64,000 bases of DNA from RH-AL1 sp965249685 (GTDB taxonomy: Bacteria; Pseudomonadota; Alphaproteobacteria; Rhizobiales; Beijerinckiaceae), in assembly GCA_965249685.1 (NCBI GenBank), contig CBDFMN010000003.1:3162001-3226000 (forward strand), given 5' to 3'. Every line of letters begins with the position of its first letter. The stretch's first letter is position 1. Both the position numbers and the translations under genes were made by a program. This document shows positions 1 to 8,357 of the stretch, piece by piece. A model generated the notes under the pieces. That model saw only the letters and a program-made list of their open reading frames with translations. It ran no database searches and had not been told where the DNA came from.

Positions 1-682
1 TGGAGAGGCAATTGCGCTCGGAGTCGCGTCGGCCGATCTTGGGATCGTAGGTAATATAGATCCCCAGGCTGTCGGCCACGCTGAGCCCCGGCCGCTCGCC
101 GATGAGGACGACGCACAGCCGCGCGCGCAGGGCTTCGCCGATCGCATCGCCGAGCGCCACCCGCGCCTGCGTCGCGACGACGATGGGGCCCAGCGTCAAG
201 GCGGCGAGCCGGGCAGCGCAGCGCGCGACGAGCGCCGGCGCCTGGGCCGCCACCGCCGCGGCCGAGAGCCCGTCGGCCACCACGAAGACGCAATCGAGCG
301 GGGCGCCCGCCTTCGCGTCGAGGCGGGCACGGCAGGCGGGATCGAGGGCCCGGCCGAGGTCGGGCCGGCGCAGATAGGTCGAGCGGTCCGGCGCGGCGCT
401 TCGTACGACCACCACGTCCCGTGGCGCCAGGGCGCCTGCCAGCGCTTCCGCGTCGAGCGCCGCGTGGACGGCGTCGCGCGCCGCCGCATGGGCGAGCTGG
501 AAGTCCAACACGGGGCGCAGCCCCACGGTGTCGCCGACGCGCTCGAGGCCGATCCGCGCCGGCGTCGCGCCGCGCAGCCCGGCCCAGGGGTCAGCGGCTC
601 GCGCACCCACGGTCGAGCCATCGATGGGCCGGGCCGCTTGCGCAGGGAGAGCGGGTCCGTCCTCGCTACCATCCTCGATCAT
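1..682 (-). CDS. eutC: Ethanolamine ammonia-lyase small subunit (partial)
   Basis: Light chain of the B12-dependent lyase that turns ethanolamine into acetaldehyde and ammonia. Reading the minus strand from an ATG at 682 gives an N-terminus ending in a PWAGLRGATPARIGLERVGD-like stretch, then DFQLAHAAARDAVHAALD, and a C-terminal VVLIGERPGLSVADSLGIY segment, all typical of EutC. The ATG overlaps the eutB stop (ATGA), so the two subunits are translationally coupled. About 227 codons are present and the 3' end lies outside the window; family members are about 250-295 residues, so only the tail is missing. Confidence 0.93.
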   Translation of the reverse strand, partial: MIEDGSEDGPALPAQAARPIDGSTVGARAADPWAGLRGATPARIGLERVGDTVGLRPVLDFQLAHAAARDAVHAALDAEALAGALAPRDVVVVRSAAPDRSTYLRRPDLGRALDPACRARLDAKAGAPLDCVFVVADGLSAAAVAAQAPALVARCAARLAALTLGPIVVATQARVALGDAIGEALRARLCVVLIGERPGLSVADSLGIYITYDPKIGRRDSERNCLS

Positions 683-2079
683 GACGCCCTCGCTTCATCC
701 ATCAGGCGGCGGACGCCCGCCGTCGAGGCGGTCGCGGCCTCGAGCAGCCGCCCCGAGCCGTCCGTCAGCCCCACCCGCGCGAGCCAAGCCTCGAACTCCG
801 GCGCGGGCCTCACCCCGAAGATCGAGCGCAGGTGCAGCACGTCGTGGTGCGAGAGGCTTTGATAGTTGAGCATGACGTCGTCGGCGCCGGGAACGCAGAT
901 GAGGAAGGTAACCCCGGCGACCGTCAACAGGGTCATCAGGCTGTCCATGTCGTCTTGATCGGCCTCGGCATGGTTGGTGTAGCAGACATCGCAGCCCATC
1001 GGCACGCCAAGCAGCTTGCCGCAGAAATGGTCCTCAAGACCAGCGCGGATGATCTGTTTGCCATCATACAGGTACTCCGGCCCGATAAAGCCCACGACCG
1101 TGTTGACGATGAGCGGCTCGAAGCTGCGGGCGACGGCATAGGCGCGCGCTTCCGCCGTCTGCTGGTCGAGGCCGCCATGCGCGTCGGCCGATAGCGCCGC
1201 GCCCTGGCCCGTCTCGAAATACATGACGTTGCAGCCGACGCTCCCGCGCTTCAGCGCGAGCGCCGCCTCGCGCGCCTCGCGCAGCACCGCGAGGTCGATG
1301 CCGAAACCCCGGTTGGCGGCCTGCGTCCCCGCAATCGATTGGAACACGAGGTCGGTCGGCGCGCCCTTCGCCATCGCCGCGATCGCGTTGGTGACATGGG
1401 TGAGGACGCAGGTCTGCACGGGCACGCCGTGCCGCTCGCGGAAGCTGTCGAGCATGGCGAGCAGCGCCACGGCATTGTCGACGTTGTCCGTCGCCGGGTT
1501 GATGCCGATGACGGCGTCGCCCACGCCGAGCAGCAAGCCGTCCAGCAGGGAGACGGCAATGCCGCGAGGGTCGTCGGAGGGATGGTTGGGTTGCAGCCGG
1601 GTCGAAAGCCGGCCGGGCAGGCCGAGCGTGGTGCGGAAAGCCGTCACCACCTCCACCTTGCGCGCGACGGCGATGAGGTCCTGGTTGCGCATGAGTTTGG
1701 ACACGGCGGCCGCCATCTCCGGCGTCACGCCCGGGGCGAGGTTCGCGAGAACGGCGGCGTTCGTCGTGCGTGCCAGGAGGAGGTCGCGCAGGCCACCGAC
1801 GGTCAGCGCCGCAACCGGCGCGAAGGCCGCACGGTCGTGCGTGTCGAGGATGAGGCGCGTCACCTCGTCGGCCTCGTAGGGGATCAGCGCCTCGTCGAGA
1901 AAGGCCTGCAGCGGCACGTCGGCGAGCGCGTAGCGTGCCGCGACCCGCTCCGCATCCGATTCTGCCGCCACGCCCGCCAGCTCGTCGCCGGATCGCCGCG
2001 GCGAGGCCGCCGCAAGCAGCGCCTTCAGGTCGGTAAAGGCGTAGAGCGTGCCGCCGACCGCGTGTCGATAGGATGCCAT
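679..2079 (-). CDS. eutB: Ethanolamine ammonia-lyase large subunit
   Basis: Catalytic heavy chain of ethanolamine ammonia-lyase, 466 residues, normal for the family. The protein opens with a HAVGGTLYAFTDLKALLAAA segment and RSGDELAGVAA, typical of EutB, and contains the conserved GCNVMYFETGQG and GCDVCYTNHAEADQDD stretches around the substrate/cobalamin-facing part of the barrel. A longer reading from 2166 is possible, but the ATG at 2079 has a strong GGAGGA ribosome site 5 bases upstream and matches the family N-terminus. It is divergent from the regulator/kinase cluster that follows. No microcompartment genes or B12 riboswitch are seen nearby, so this looks like the short, shell-free eut arrangement. 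Confidence 0.96.
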   Translation of the reverse strand: MASYRHAVGGTLYAFTDLKALLAAASPRRSGDELAGVAAESDAERVAARYALADVPLQAFLDEALIPYEADEVTRLILDTHDRAAFAPVAALTVGGLRDLLLARTTNAAVLANLAPGVTPEMAAAVSKLMRNQDLIAVARKVEVVTAFRTTLGLPGRLSTRLQPNHPSDDPRGIAVSLLDGLLLGVGDAVIGINPATDNVDNAVALLAMLDSFRERHGVPVQTCVLTHVTNAIAAMAKGAPTDLVFQSIAGTQAANRGFGIDLAVLREAREAALALKRGSVGCNVMYFETGQGAALSADAHGGLDQQTAEARAYAVARSFEPLIVNTVVGFIGPEYLYDGKQIIRAGLEDHFCGKLLGVPMGCDVCYTNHAEADQDDMDSLMTLLTVAGVTFLICVPGADDVMLNYQSLSHHDVLHLRSIFGVRPAPEFEAWLARVGLTDGSGRLLEAATASTAGVRRLMDEARAS

Positions 2080-2345
2080 GGCGTTCCTCCGATGCGAGCG
2101 CGCCATCCTCCGCCGCACGCGCGCCGTGCAAGGGTAGGGGAAGGCGCCGCTCCCGTCACGCGCCATCGCGTGCGGCTTTGTGATGTTCGCTCCGGCGGAG
2201 GTCTATCGCATGGTGTGGACCTCTCGATCGCGCCTTTGCTGACGCCAGCGAGAGAGATGCTCGAAAGCACGACATCTAGAAAGTCATAATGCCTCGCTAT
2301 ACAGCCGCGCCGAGGTTGTGGATGGTTCCTCGCTAAAACGCTGGC

Positions 2346-2869
2346 ATGACCGTTGCTGTGTTCCCCGCGACGCGGAAACGCCAACAGGCTAGAGACCACA
2401 TGGCTTGCGGCACGACGACGCTCGCCCTCGCCCGTCACCTCGTCGACCGCGTGCGCGTGCGCGTGTTCACCAATTCGCTCGACGTCGCCCAGCTTCTCGC
2501 CGGCGGTTCGGTGGCCGAGGTCACGGTGGCCGGCGGCTGGCTGCGGCCGGATTACCGCGCGCTCCTCGGACCGCTCACGTTGGAGGCCGCAGGGAGCCAC
2601 GTCTTCGATGCCGCCTTCATCAGCGTCGTCGCCGTCGATGCGACCCGCGGCTTCATGGACTTCGGCCGGGACGAGGCGTCCCTGCGGTGCCTGCTCGCGC
2701 GGGACGCCCGCGAGGTGGTGATGCTGGCCGACAGTGCTAAGTTCGGCCGCCCGGCGGCCATCCGCACGCTCTATGTCCGCCAGGTCCACCGCTTGGTGAC
2801 CGACGCGCCCCGCCGGCGTCCTTTGCTGCCAAACTTGAAGAGGCCGGAGTTGAAATCATCTGCGCTTAA
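2346..2869 (+). pseudogene. DeoR-family regulator remnant (effector domain only)
   Basis: From about 2400 the translation matches the sugar-phosphate-binding C-terminal half of DeoR/GlpR repressors: CGTTTLALARHL, FTNSLDVAQLLAGG, VTVAGGWLRPDYRALLGPL and MLADSAKFGRPAAI. The first roughly 95 residues, which should hold the winged HTH, are absent: upstream of 2400 no frame on either strand encodes one. The frame breaks after VTDAP at a run of four C (2808-2811). Restoring one C gives DAPPPASFAAKLEEAGVE and a stop at 2867-2869, the expected DeoR end. As written, the frame instead continues into the next gene. I infer a decayed local regulator; a homopolymer sequencing error could explain the frameshift but not the missing HTH. 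Confidence 0.8.
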
Positions 2870-4136
2870 GCCCACCTCGGCCGCGATCGACGTGGCCGAC
2901 CTGCACGCGATGATGGAGGCGGTGTCGCAGCTCGGCGGGGGCCCGGGCGGCGCTATGACCCGCCTGACGCTCTCGACCGAAGACCGCGCGGCCCGCGACT
3001 GGCTGGCGGCCGTGTTCGCGCGGGAAGGCCTGGCGCTGGAGGTCGACGGCATCGGCAACATGTTCGGACGGCTCGAGTGGGCTGGGCCGGATGCCCCGAC
3101 CGTGATGACCGGGTCGCACCTCGACAGCCAGCCGAACGGTGGGCGCTTCGACGGAGCATACGGTGTGGTCGCCGCCTGCGCCGCGCTCAAGGCGGTCAAG
3201 CGGGCGGTCGCGCGCGAGGGGCTGCGGCCGCGCGCCAACCTCTGCATCGTCAACTGGACCAACGAGGAGGGCGCGCGCTTCCAGCCGAGCCTGCTCGGCA
3301 GCGGCGCCTACACGGGCGAGATCGACCTCGCCTGGGGGCTGGCCCGCACGGACGGACAGGGGATCGCCGTCGGCGAGGCGCTCGACCACATCGGCTATCG
3401 CGGTGACAGGGCGCCCCCCGTGCCCGACGCCTACCTCGAACTCCATATCGAAGGCTCCTCCAAGCTGGAGCAGGCGGGGCTGCGCTTCGCCGCCTTCCAC
3501 CGGTTCTGGGGGGCCACCAAGTACCGCCTCGCCTTCGTCGGCCGCCAGGCCCACACGGGGCCGACGCCGATGGCGGAGCGCCAGGACGCGCTGCTCGCCG
3601 CCGCCCACCTCGTCGTCGCGCTGAAGGGGCTGGCCGATCGCGCCGGTACGGAGCTCCACACGTCCGTCGGTCGCCTGGAGGTCTCGCCCAATTCGCCGAA
3701 CGTCGTGCCGGGCGAGGCCGTCTTGTTCATCGAGCTTCGTTCGGGCGCTGCCGACGTCCTAGCGGAGGCCGAGGCGGAGATGAAACAGGCGATCAAGGCG
3801 GCGGCGGCAGCGGCCGGCGTCGGCTTCGAGGTGCGAGCGGTCGACCGGCGTCGCGCCGGGCCGATGGACGCCGGCCTGGTACGCCTCGCCGCCGATGTCG
3901 CGCGCGACCACGGCGAGGATATGCTGAGGCTCGACACCATCGCCGGCCACGACGGGGTCAGCCTCGCGGCCGTCTGTCCCTCTCTCGTGATGGCGGTGCC
4001 GAGCGTCGGCGGCGTCATCCACCACCCGACCGAGTTCACCAGCGCGGCGGACCGCGAGCTCGGCGCGACCATCCTCGCCGGCATGCTCATGCGGTTCTGC
4101 CGCGAGGGCGATCCATTGCGGAGCCTCGGGGTATGA
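2850..4136 (+). CDS. Zn-dependent hydrolase, hydantoinase/carbamoylase type (M20)
   Basis: Metal-dependent amidohydrolase of the N-carbamoyl-amino-acid hydrolase/allantoate amidohydrolase group. The binuclear metal motifs are visible: GSHLDSQPNGGRFDG (His, Asp), NEEGARF (Glu), LELHIEGS (His) and the late VIHHPTEFT (His). The true start is unclear because the frame is open back to 2346 through the DeoR remnant. A TTG at 2850 preceded by AGGCCGGAG gives 428 residues, normal for the family; a GTG at 2892 is an alternative. The stop overlaps the next ATG (ATGA at 4133-4136). The substrate is not predictable; linkage to eutBC and two kinases suggests an amino-alcohol or ureido/amide compound, which is inference. 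Confidence 0.85.
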   Translation: MKSSALKPTSAAIDVADLHAMMEAVSQLGGGPGGAMTRLTLSTEDRAARDWLAAVFAREGLALEVDGIGNMFGRLEWAGPDAPTVMTGSHLDSQPNGGRFDGAYGVVAACAALKAVKRAVAREGLRPRANLCIVNWTNEEGARFQPSLLGSGAYTGEIDLAWGLARTDGQGIAVGEALDHIGYRGDRAPPVPDAYLELHIEGSSKLEQAGLRFAAFHRFWGATKYRLAFVGRQAHTGPTPMAERQDALLAAAHLVVALKGLADRAGTELHTSVGRLEVSPNSPNVVPGEAVLFIELRSGAADVLAEAEAEMKQAIKAAAAAAGVGFEVRAVDRRRAGPMDAGLVRLAADVARDHGEDMLRLDTIAGHDGVSLAAVCPSLVMAVPSVGGVIHHPTEFTSAADRELGATILAGMLMRFCREGDPLRSLGV

Positions 4137-5092
4137 CCAGGCTCGGCGCGGCGGCGAACGACGACGAGCGGGCTGCCGAGGCGGCCATCCGCCTCGTGCC
4201 GGGCTGGGCGGGTGCCGCGATCGATTACGCCCGCGCGGCGGTGCCGATCATGTCGCCGATGCACAGGGCGGTGGATTCCGACTGTTACGCGGTCGATGTC
4301 GACGGCGCGCCGTACTTCCTGAAGATCGTCCATGCCGACCTGCGGCCCGCGATGGACCTTGCCGCCAGCTTCGACGCCGCCGCGAAGGCTGCCGCCTGCG
4401 GAGTGGCGCCGGCGCCCCGCCATTGTCTGCCACAGGCGCACGCGATCGTCTTCGACCGGCTGGACGCGAGCTGGCGCACCGCGACGGTCGACGACATTCG
4501 TGGTCCCTGCGTCATGGGCGCGGTTCTCGCTGCCAAGGCGCGCATCCACGCGGGCCCGTCGTTTGCGCGGACGTGGTCGGTCTTCGACGCGATCGACGCC
4601 ACCTTGCCGCTCCTCACGCCGGTCGAACGCGAGCGGGTGCCGGACCTCTGGTGGCTGCGCGACGCCGTCGCCAGCATCGCGGCGTCCTTTGAGGCAGCGG
4701 GAACGGACCGCAAGCCCTGTCACGCCGATGGTATGGCCTCCAACATCATGCTGGGGCCGAACGGCGCCGTGCGACTCGTCGACTTCGACATGGCCTGCGA
4801 CACCGATCCCCTCTACGACGTCGCCGTCCTCCTCAACGAGGCCTATGCCTTCGAGGAGGAGATGGCGGCAGCGCTCGAGGCTTACGAGGGCAGCCTGCGT
4901 CCGGCGACGCTCGCTCGCTGCCGGCTCTACGCGATCGCCGACGATTTCTACTGGGGCCTGTGGGCGAGCCGAATGGACGCCACCTCGGCGCGCCGGGGCG
5001 TGGAGTTCCTGAAATACGCGAACTGGCGCTTTCTGCGCTGCCGCATGGCGCTTGGCGAGACGCACGCCGAGCGATGGCTGAGGACGATCTGA
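4133..5092 (+). CDS. Aminoglycoside/choline kinase-like phosphotransferase (first copy)
   Basis: 319-residue protein of the APH/choline-kinase fold. An ATP-site lysine lies in YFLKI (about residue 64), the catalytic loop is CHADGMASNIM (His197, Asp199, Asn204) and the metal-binding DFD follows (Asp217). It overlaps the preceding hydrolase by ATGA and the next kinase by TGATG, so the three are one translationally coupled unit. Homologues phosphorylate small hydroxyl or amino-alcohol substrates. Next to ethanolamine ammonia-lyase an amino-alcohol kinase role is an attractive inference, but substrate cannot be read from sequence. Confidence 0.88.
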   Translation: MTRLGAAANDDERAAEAAIRLVPGWAGAAIDYARAAVPIMSPMHRAVDSDCYAVDVDGAPYFLKIVHADLRPAMDLAASFDAAAKAAACGVAPAPRHCLPQAHAIVFDRLDASWRTATVDDIRGPCVMGAVLAAKARIHAGPSFARTWSVFDAIDATLPLLTPVERERVPDLWWLRDAVASIAASFEAAGTDRKPCHADGMASNIMLGPNGAVRLVDFDMACDTDPLYDVAVLLNEAYAFEEEMAAALEAYEGSLRPATLARCRLYAIADDFYWGLWASRMDATSARRGVEFLKYANWRFLRCRMALGETHAERWLRTI

Positions 5093-6075
5093 TGGCGACC
5101 CACCCGACCCCATCGTCGGCCTCCCGCGTCCTCCCCGGCGCCATCCCGTTCGGCGCCGGCACGAGCGAGGCCGAACGCGAGCTCGAGGGGGTGCTCGACC
5201 TCGTCGAGCCATGGCGCGGGCGCATCCTCGGCTACGTGCCCGTGCTCGGCGGCATCAGCAACACCAACTGGCGCATCGAGGTTGCCGGTGAGCCGACGAC
5301 CTTCTTCCTGAAGATGCCGGGCCGCGGCACGGAGATGTTCATCGACCGTCACGCCGCGCTGGAGGCGAGCCGGCGGGCGCAGGCGCTCGGTATCGGCCCG
5401 CGTCTGCACGAGCACCTCGCCCACCGAGGCATTGAAATCCACGATTTCATCACCGGCCGGCGCGCCTGCACCAACGCGGATTTCGCCGACCCGGACATCC
5501 GCGCCGCGGCGGTGGCGACTTACCGCACCTTCAACGGATCGGGCCTACTCCCCCTCACCAAGACCGTGTTCGACATGATCGACGAGCACGTGGAACAGGC
5601 CAAAACCCTCGGCGGCGCCTTCCCGCTCGATTCGGAGTGGCTGTTCAAACAGGTCCGCCTCGCGCGCGCCGCGTTGGAGGCGTCCGGCCTCGATCTCGCA
5701 CCCTGCTTCAACGACCCCATGCCCGGCAACTTCATGCTTGGGGCGGACAAGTCGATCATGCTGATCGACTACGAATACGCGTCCAACAACGACCGCTGTT
5801 ACGACCTCGGTATCTGGTGCGGCGAGATGTTCTTTTCCGATGCGATCGAGGCCGAGGTCATCGAGACGTATTTCGGCCGGTTCGATCCGCGCATGAAGGC
5901 GCGCCTGGTCGTGCACCGTGCGCTCGCCGACGTGAAATGGTCGACCTGGGCCATGGTGCAGAACAAGATTTCGACGCTTCCCTTCGACTTCTACAAGTAT
6001 GGGGCGTGGAAGCATATGCGCGCCCGCTCCGTCATGCGCGACCCGCGTTGGGTCGACACCCTGAAGGCGGTCTGA
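5092..6075 (+). CDS. Choline/ethanolamine kinase-family phosphotransferase (second copy)
   Basis: 327-residue LicA/choline-kinase-like protein, paralogous in fold to the preceding gene but clearly diverged. Visible motifs are GGISNTNWRIE in the N-lobe, FFLKMPGRGTE, the catalytic loop CFNDPMPGNFMLG (Asp208, Asn213) and IDYEYASNND (Asp226). In the loop the usual His-Asn-Asp of choline kinases reads Phe-Asn-Asp. An upstream ATG at 5074 is in frame, but the ATG at 5092 overlaps the upstream stop and has AGGA 7 bases before it. Two different kinases in one operon suggest two substrates or a heteromeric partner; neither can be decided here. Confidence 0.88.
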   Translation: MATHPTPSSASRVLPGAIPFGAGTSEAERELEGVLDLVEPWRGRILGYVPVLGGISNTNWRIEVAGEPTTFFLKMPGRGTEMFIDRHAALEASRRAQALGIGPRLHEHLAHRGIEIHDFITGRRACTNADFADPDIRAAAVATYRTFNGSGLLPLTKTVFDMIDEHVEQAKTLGGAFPLDSEWLFKQVRLARAALEASGLDLAPCFNDPMPGNFMLGADKSIMLIDYEYASNNDRCYDLGIWCGEMFFSDAIEAEVIETYFGRFDPRMKARLVVHRALADVKWSTWAMVQNKISTLPFDFYKYGAWKHMRARSVMRDPRWVDTLKAV

Positions 6076-6078
6076 GCG

Positions 6079-6567
6079 ATGAACGGGCAGCCGGGCGGCG
6101 ACCTCGATTGGCCGGTCGTCGGCGTCATCGACGTGCCAGCCCTCAGTGTACGCTGGGTCGGTGCGCCCGAGAGCCGCATTGCATTGGCGCCTCCGCGCGG
6201 GTCAGCGGCGGCACGGCGCTGCCTGAGGCGCGCCTCCGCACGATATCGCAAGATGGTCTTACGACAAACGGGTTCGCCGCCTTCGAGCGGCTCAGTCCGG
6301 CGGCGGGGCTGCGCCGCTTCGGCGGCGATCGCTACAGCCACGGCCTGCTCGCCAGCGGCCCCGTCGATCTCGTGCTGGAAGAGAACCTCAAGCTCTACGA
6401 CATCATGGCTCTCGTCGCGGTGGTCGATGGCGCCGGCAGGGTGATGAGCGACCGGGCAGCCGCTCGGCCTCGCCTCCGAGGGCCGGGTGATCGCCGCGGC
6501 CACGCCAGCGCTCCACCGCGCCGCTCTTTGCCACGCTGCCGCAGCCGTGCGGATGGCACGCTCCTAG
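6079..6567 (+). pseudogene. Inositol-monophosphatase/HisN-family remnant
   Basis: Three pieces in three frames together match the C-terminal two thirds of a histidinol-phosphatase/inositol monophosphatase. Piece one (frame of 6079) reads PVVGVIDVPALSVRWVGAPE. Piece two (ending 6452) reads RFGGDRYSHGLLASGPVDLV and YDIMALVAVVDGAGRVMSD, including the conserved GGD and the late active-site Asp region. Piece three (6454-6567) reads GQPLGLASEGRVIAAATPAL. The N-terminal metal-binding motifs are missing. At least two frameshifts and a 5' truncation make this a dead gene. It may once have been the phosphatase partner of the two upstream kinases. Confidence 0.75.
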
Positions 6568-6600
6568 CAAGCCCGCTCATCCTCAGGCAAGGACGCGCGC

Positions 6601-7617
6601 ATGACGGATTTCCAGACCTTTGATCTCGGCGACGTGGTCCTGCAATCGGGGTCGACGCTTCGCGATGCCAAGCTCGCCTTCAAGACCTTCGGGACGCTCA
6701 ACGCCGACAAGTCGAACGCCATCGTCTATCCCACCTGGTACTCCGGCCAGCACTACGAGAACGAGTGGCTGATCGGCGCGGGCAAGGCGCTCGACCCGGA
6801 CCACTATTTCATCATCATCCCGAACATGTTTTGCAACGGGTTGTCGTCGTCGCCGAGCAACACCGCCGCGCCCTGGAACGGGCCGCGCTTCCCCAAAGTG
6901 ACCGCCTACGACAACGTCAAGCAGCAGCATCGGCTCGTCACCGAGCATTTTGGCATCGAGACCCTGCCGCTCGTCACCGGCTGGTCGATGGGAGCGCTGC
7001 AGACCTATCATTGGGCGTCGATGTATCCGGACATGGTGCAGCGCATTCTGCCCTTCCAAGGGTCGGCGAAGTGCTCGCGGCACAATTTCGTTTTCCTCGA
7101 AGGCGCGAAGGCGGCGCTCATGGCCGACGCCGCCTTCGCGGAGGGTTGGTACGCCGCGCCGCCGAACAAGGGCCTGCGCGCCTTCGGCCGCGTCTACGCC
7201 GGCTGGGGCCTGTCGCAGACCTTCTACCGCATGGAAGGCGACCTGAAGATCATGGGCTACGCAAGTCTGGAAGACTTTCTCGTCGGCTTCTGGGAGGGCC
7301 TGTTCCTCAACCGCGACGCCAACAACCTGCTCGCCATGCTGTGGACTTGGCAGCACGGCGACATCAGCGCCAACGACATCTATCGGGGCGACTTCGCCAA
7401 GGCTCTCGGCGCCATCAAGGCCAAGGCGATCCTGATGCCGGCCTCGACCGACCTCTATTTCCCGCCGGCGGACAACGAGATCGAGGCCCGCCACATGCCG
7501 AACGCCACGCTGCAGGTCGTCGACACACCCTGGGGCCATTTCGCCGGCGGCCCAGGCACCAGTCCCGACGACATCGCCGTGCTCGATAAGGCGCTGAAGC
7601 AACTGCTAGCGAGTTGA
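6601..7617 (+). CDS. Alpha/beta hydrolase, MetX (homoserine O-acetyltransferase)-like
   Basis: 338 residues with the MetX-type fold. The N-terminus has DAKLAFKTFGTLNADKSNAI, followed by YPTWYSGQHYENEWLIG. The nucleophile elbow is TGWSMGALQ (Ser129), the acid lies in MPASTDLYFPPADN and the base in DTPWGHFAGGPG. True MetX carries other acyl-site residues and usually sits with met genes, so I call only the superfamily. It follows the decayed phosphatase and probably belongs to the same catabolic cluster. Function beyond an acyltransferase or esterase-like activity is unknown. Confidence 0.8.
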   Translation: MTDFQTFDLGDVVLQSGSTLRDAKLAFKTFGTLNADKSNAIVYPTWYSGQHYENEWLIGAGKALDPDHYFIIIPNMFCNGLSSSPSNTAAPWNGPRFPKVTAYDNVKQQHRLVTEHFGIETLPLVTGWSMGALQTYHWASMYPDMVQRILPFQGSAKCSRHNFVFLEGAKAALMADAAFAEGWYAAPPNKGLRAFGRVYAGWGLSQTFYRMEGDLKIMGYASLEDFLVGFWEGLFLNRDANNLLAMLWTWQHGDISANDIYRGDFAKALGAIKAKAILMPASTDLYFPPADNEIEARHMPNATLQVVDTPWGHFAGGPGTSPDDIAVLDKALKQLLAS

Positions 7618-7748
7618 CGGCGGAGGCGGGCGAAGCGACGCCGCAGGCAATCGAAGCCGGATCGTCGTACGCGCCCCTCGATGTCGGCCCGGACCTCACA
7701 AGGCGCAGACCAATTTCTGTACCTTGCAGACATTATCGACAATCGCGG

Positions 7749-7821
7749 TGGGCCGGGCAGGACTCGAACCTGCAACCAGACCGTTATGAGCGGCCGGCTC
7801 TAACCATTGAGCTACCGGCCC
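7749..7821 (-). tRNA. tRNA with anticodon CAU, probably tRNA-Ile2 (lysidine type)
   Basis: On the minus strand a full cloverleaf folds: acceptor GGGCCGG/CCGGCCC, D-stem GCTC/GAGC, anticodon stem GGCCG/CGGTC (one G-U), loop CTCATAA, T-arm GCAGG-TTCGAGT-CCTGC, discriminator A; 73 nt. The genomic 3' continuation is CCG, so CCA is not encoded. Anticodon CAU fits elongator Met, initiator Met or Ile2. The C4-G69 and C5-G68 pairs, which favour TilS recognition, and the AATGGTTA D-loop and TGGTT variable region, which resemble known Ile2 tRNAs, make Ile2 most likely. Confidence 0.9.
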
Positions 7822-7895
7822 GGCCGAAGCCGGTACGCCGTGCGACGCCGCCGCATTAAACGCGTTTCGAACCGCGTTGCAACGTGGCCCCGATG

Positions 7896-8141
7896 CTAAT
7901 GGGCGGTGGCTTCGATCGACCCGCGCAAGCCGAGCGCCGCGATGCCGGGAGCGGGCTCCCGATAGCCCGGGGCGAGGCTCAGGACGATCGCCATCAGCAG
8001 GAAGCCGGCCACGATGCCGATGGCCACCGCGCCGCTGCGCGCCCGGGCGAGGCGCGCCACGAGGACTTCGATGGGCGATGCCTGCGCTTCGGGGCCGACC
8101 GGCGGCGGCGAGGCGGCGACGCGGGAGGAGAAAGGCATCAT
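7896..8141 (-). CDS. Small single-pass membrane protein
   Basis: About 81 residues with a Pro/Ser-rich cytoplasmic stretch, one strong hydrophobic helix (SGAVAIGIVAGFLLMAIVLS) and a short tail. I start at the ATG at 8141 (MMPFSS); a longer reading from 8192 is open but has no better ribosome site. Not recognised as a named family. It sits alone between the tRNA and the urease genes. Confidence 0.5.
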   Translation of the reverse strand: MMPFSSRVAASPPPVGPEAQASPIEVLVARLARARSGAVAIGIVAGFLLMAIVLSLAPGYREPAPGIAALGLRGSIEATAH

Positions 8142-8357
8142 GGACGCGAACTCGTGCACACCGCGCGACCCTGGCGTGCGAAGGTGAATCAAACCTTGGG
8201 CTCGGGACGCGTTTCCCCGCCATGGTTTCCGTTTCCTTTACGTGGTGCCGGCAGCCGGTGCCCGCTTCTCCGCTCGACTCGTCGCATGGTGGGAGGTTAA
8301 CCCTGGCGGGTGACGTCTCTTCCTCCTCGCGATAGCCTCTCCCAGGAGAGCCGTGCC

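Noticed and set aside
1339..2289. 316-codon plus-strand frame over eutB
   Set aside because: Complementary to the eutB reading frame, no ribosome site, no recognisable domain.
7749..7821. Elongator or initiator tRNA-Met
   Set aside because: Anticodon CAU alone allows it, but acceptor pairs C4-G69/C5-G68 and loop details fit Ile2 better; kept as the less likely alternative.
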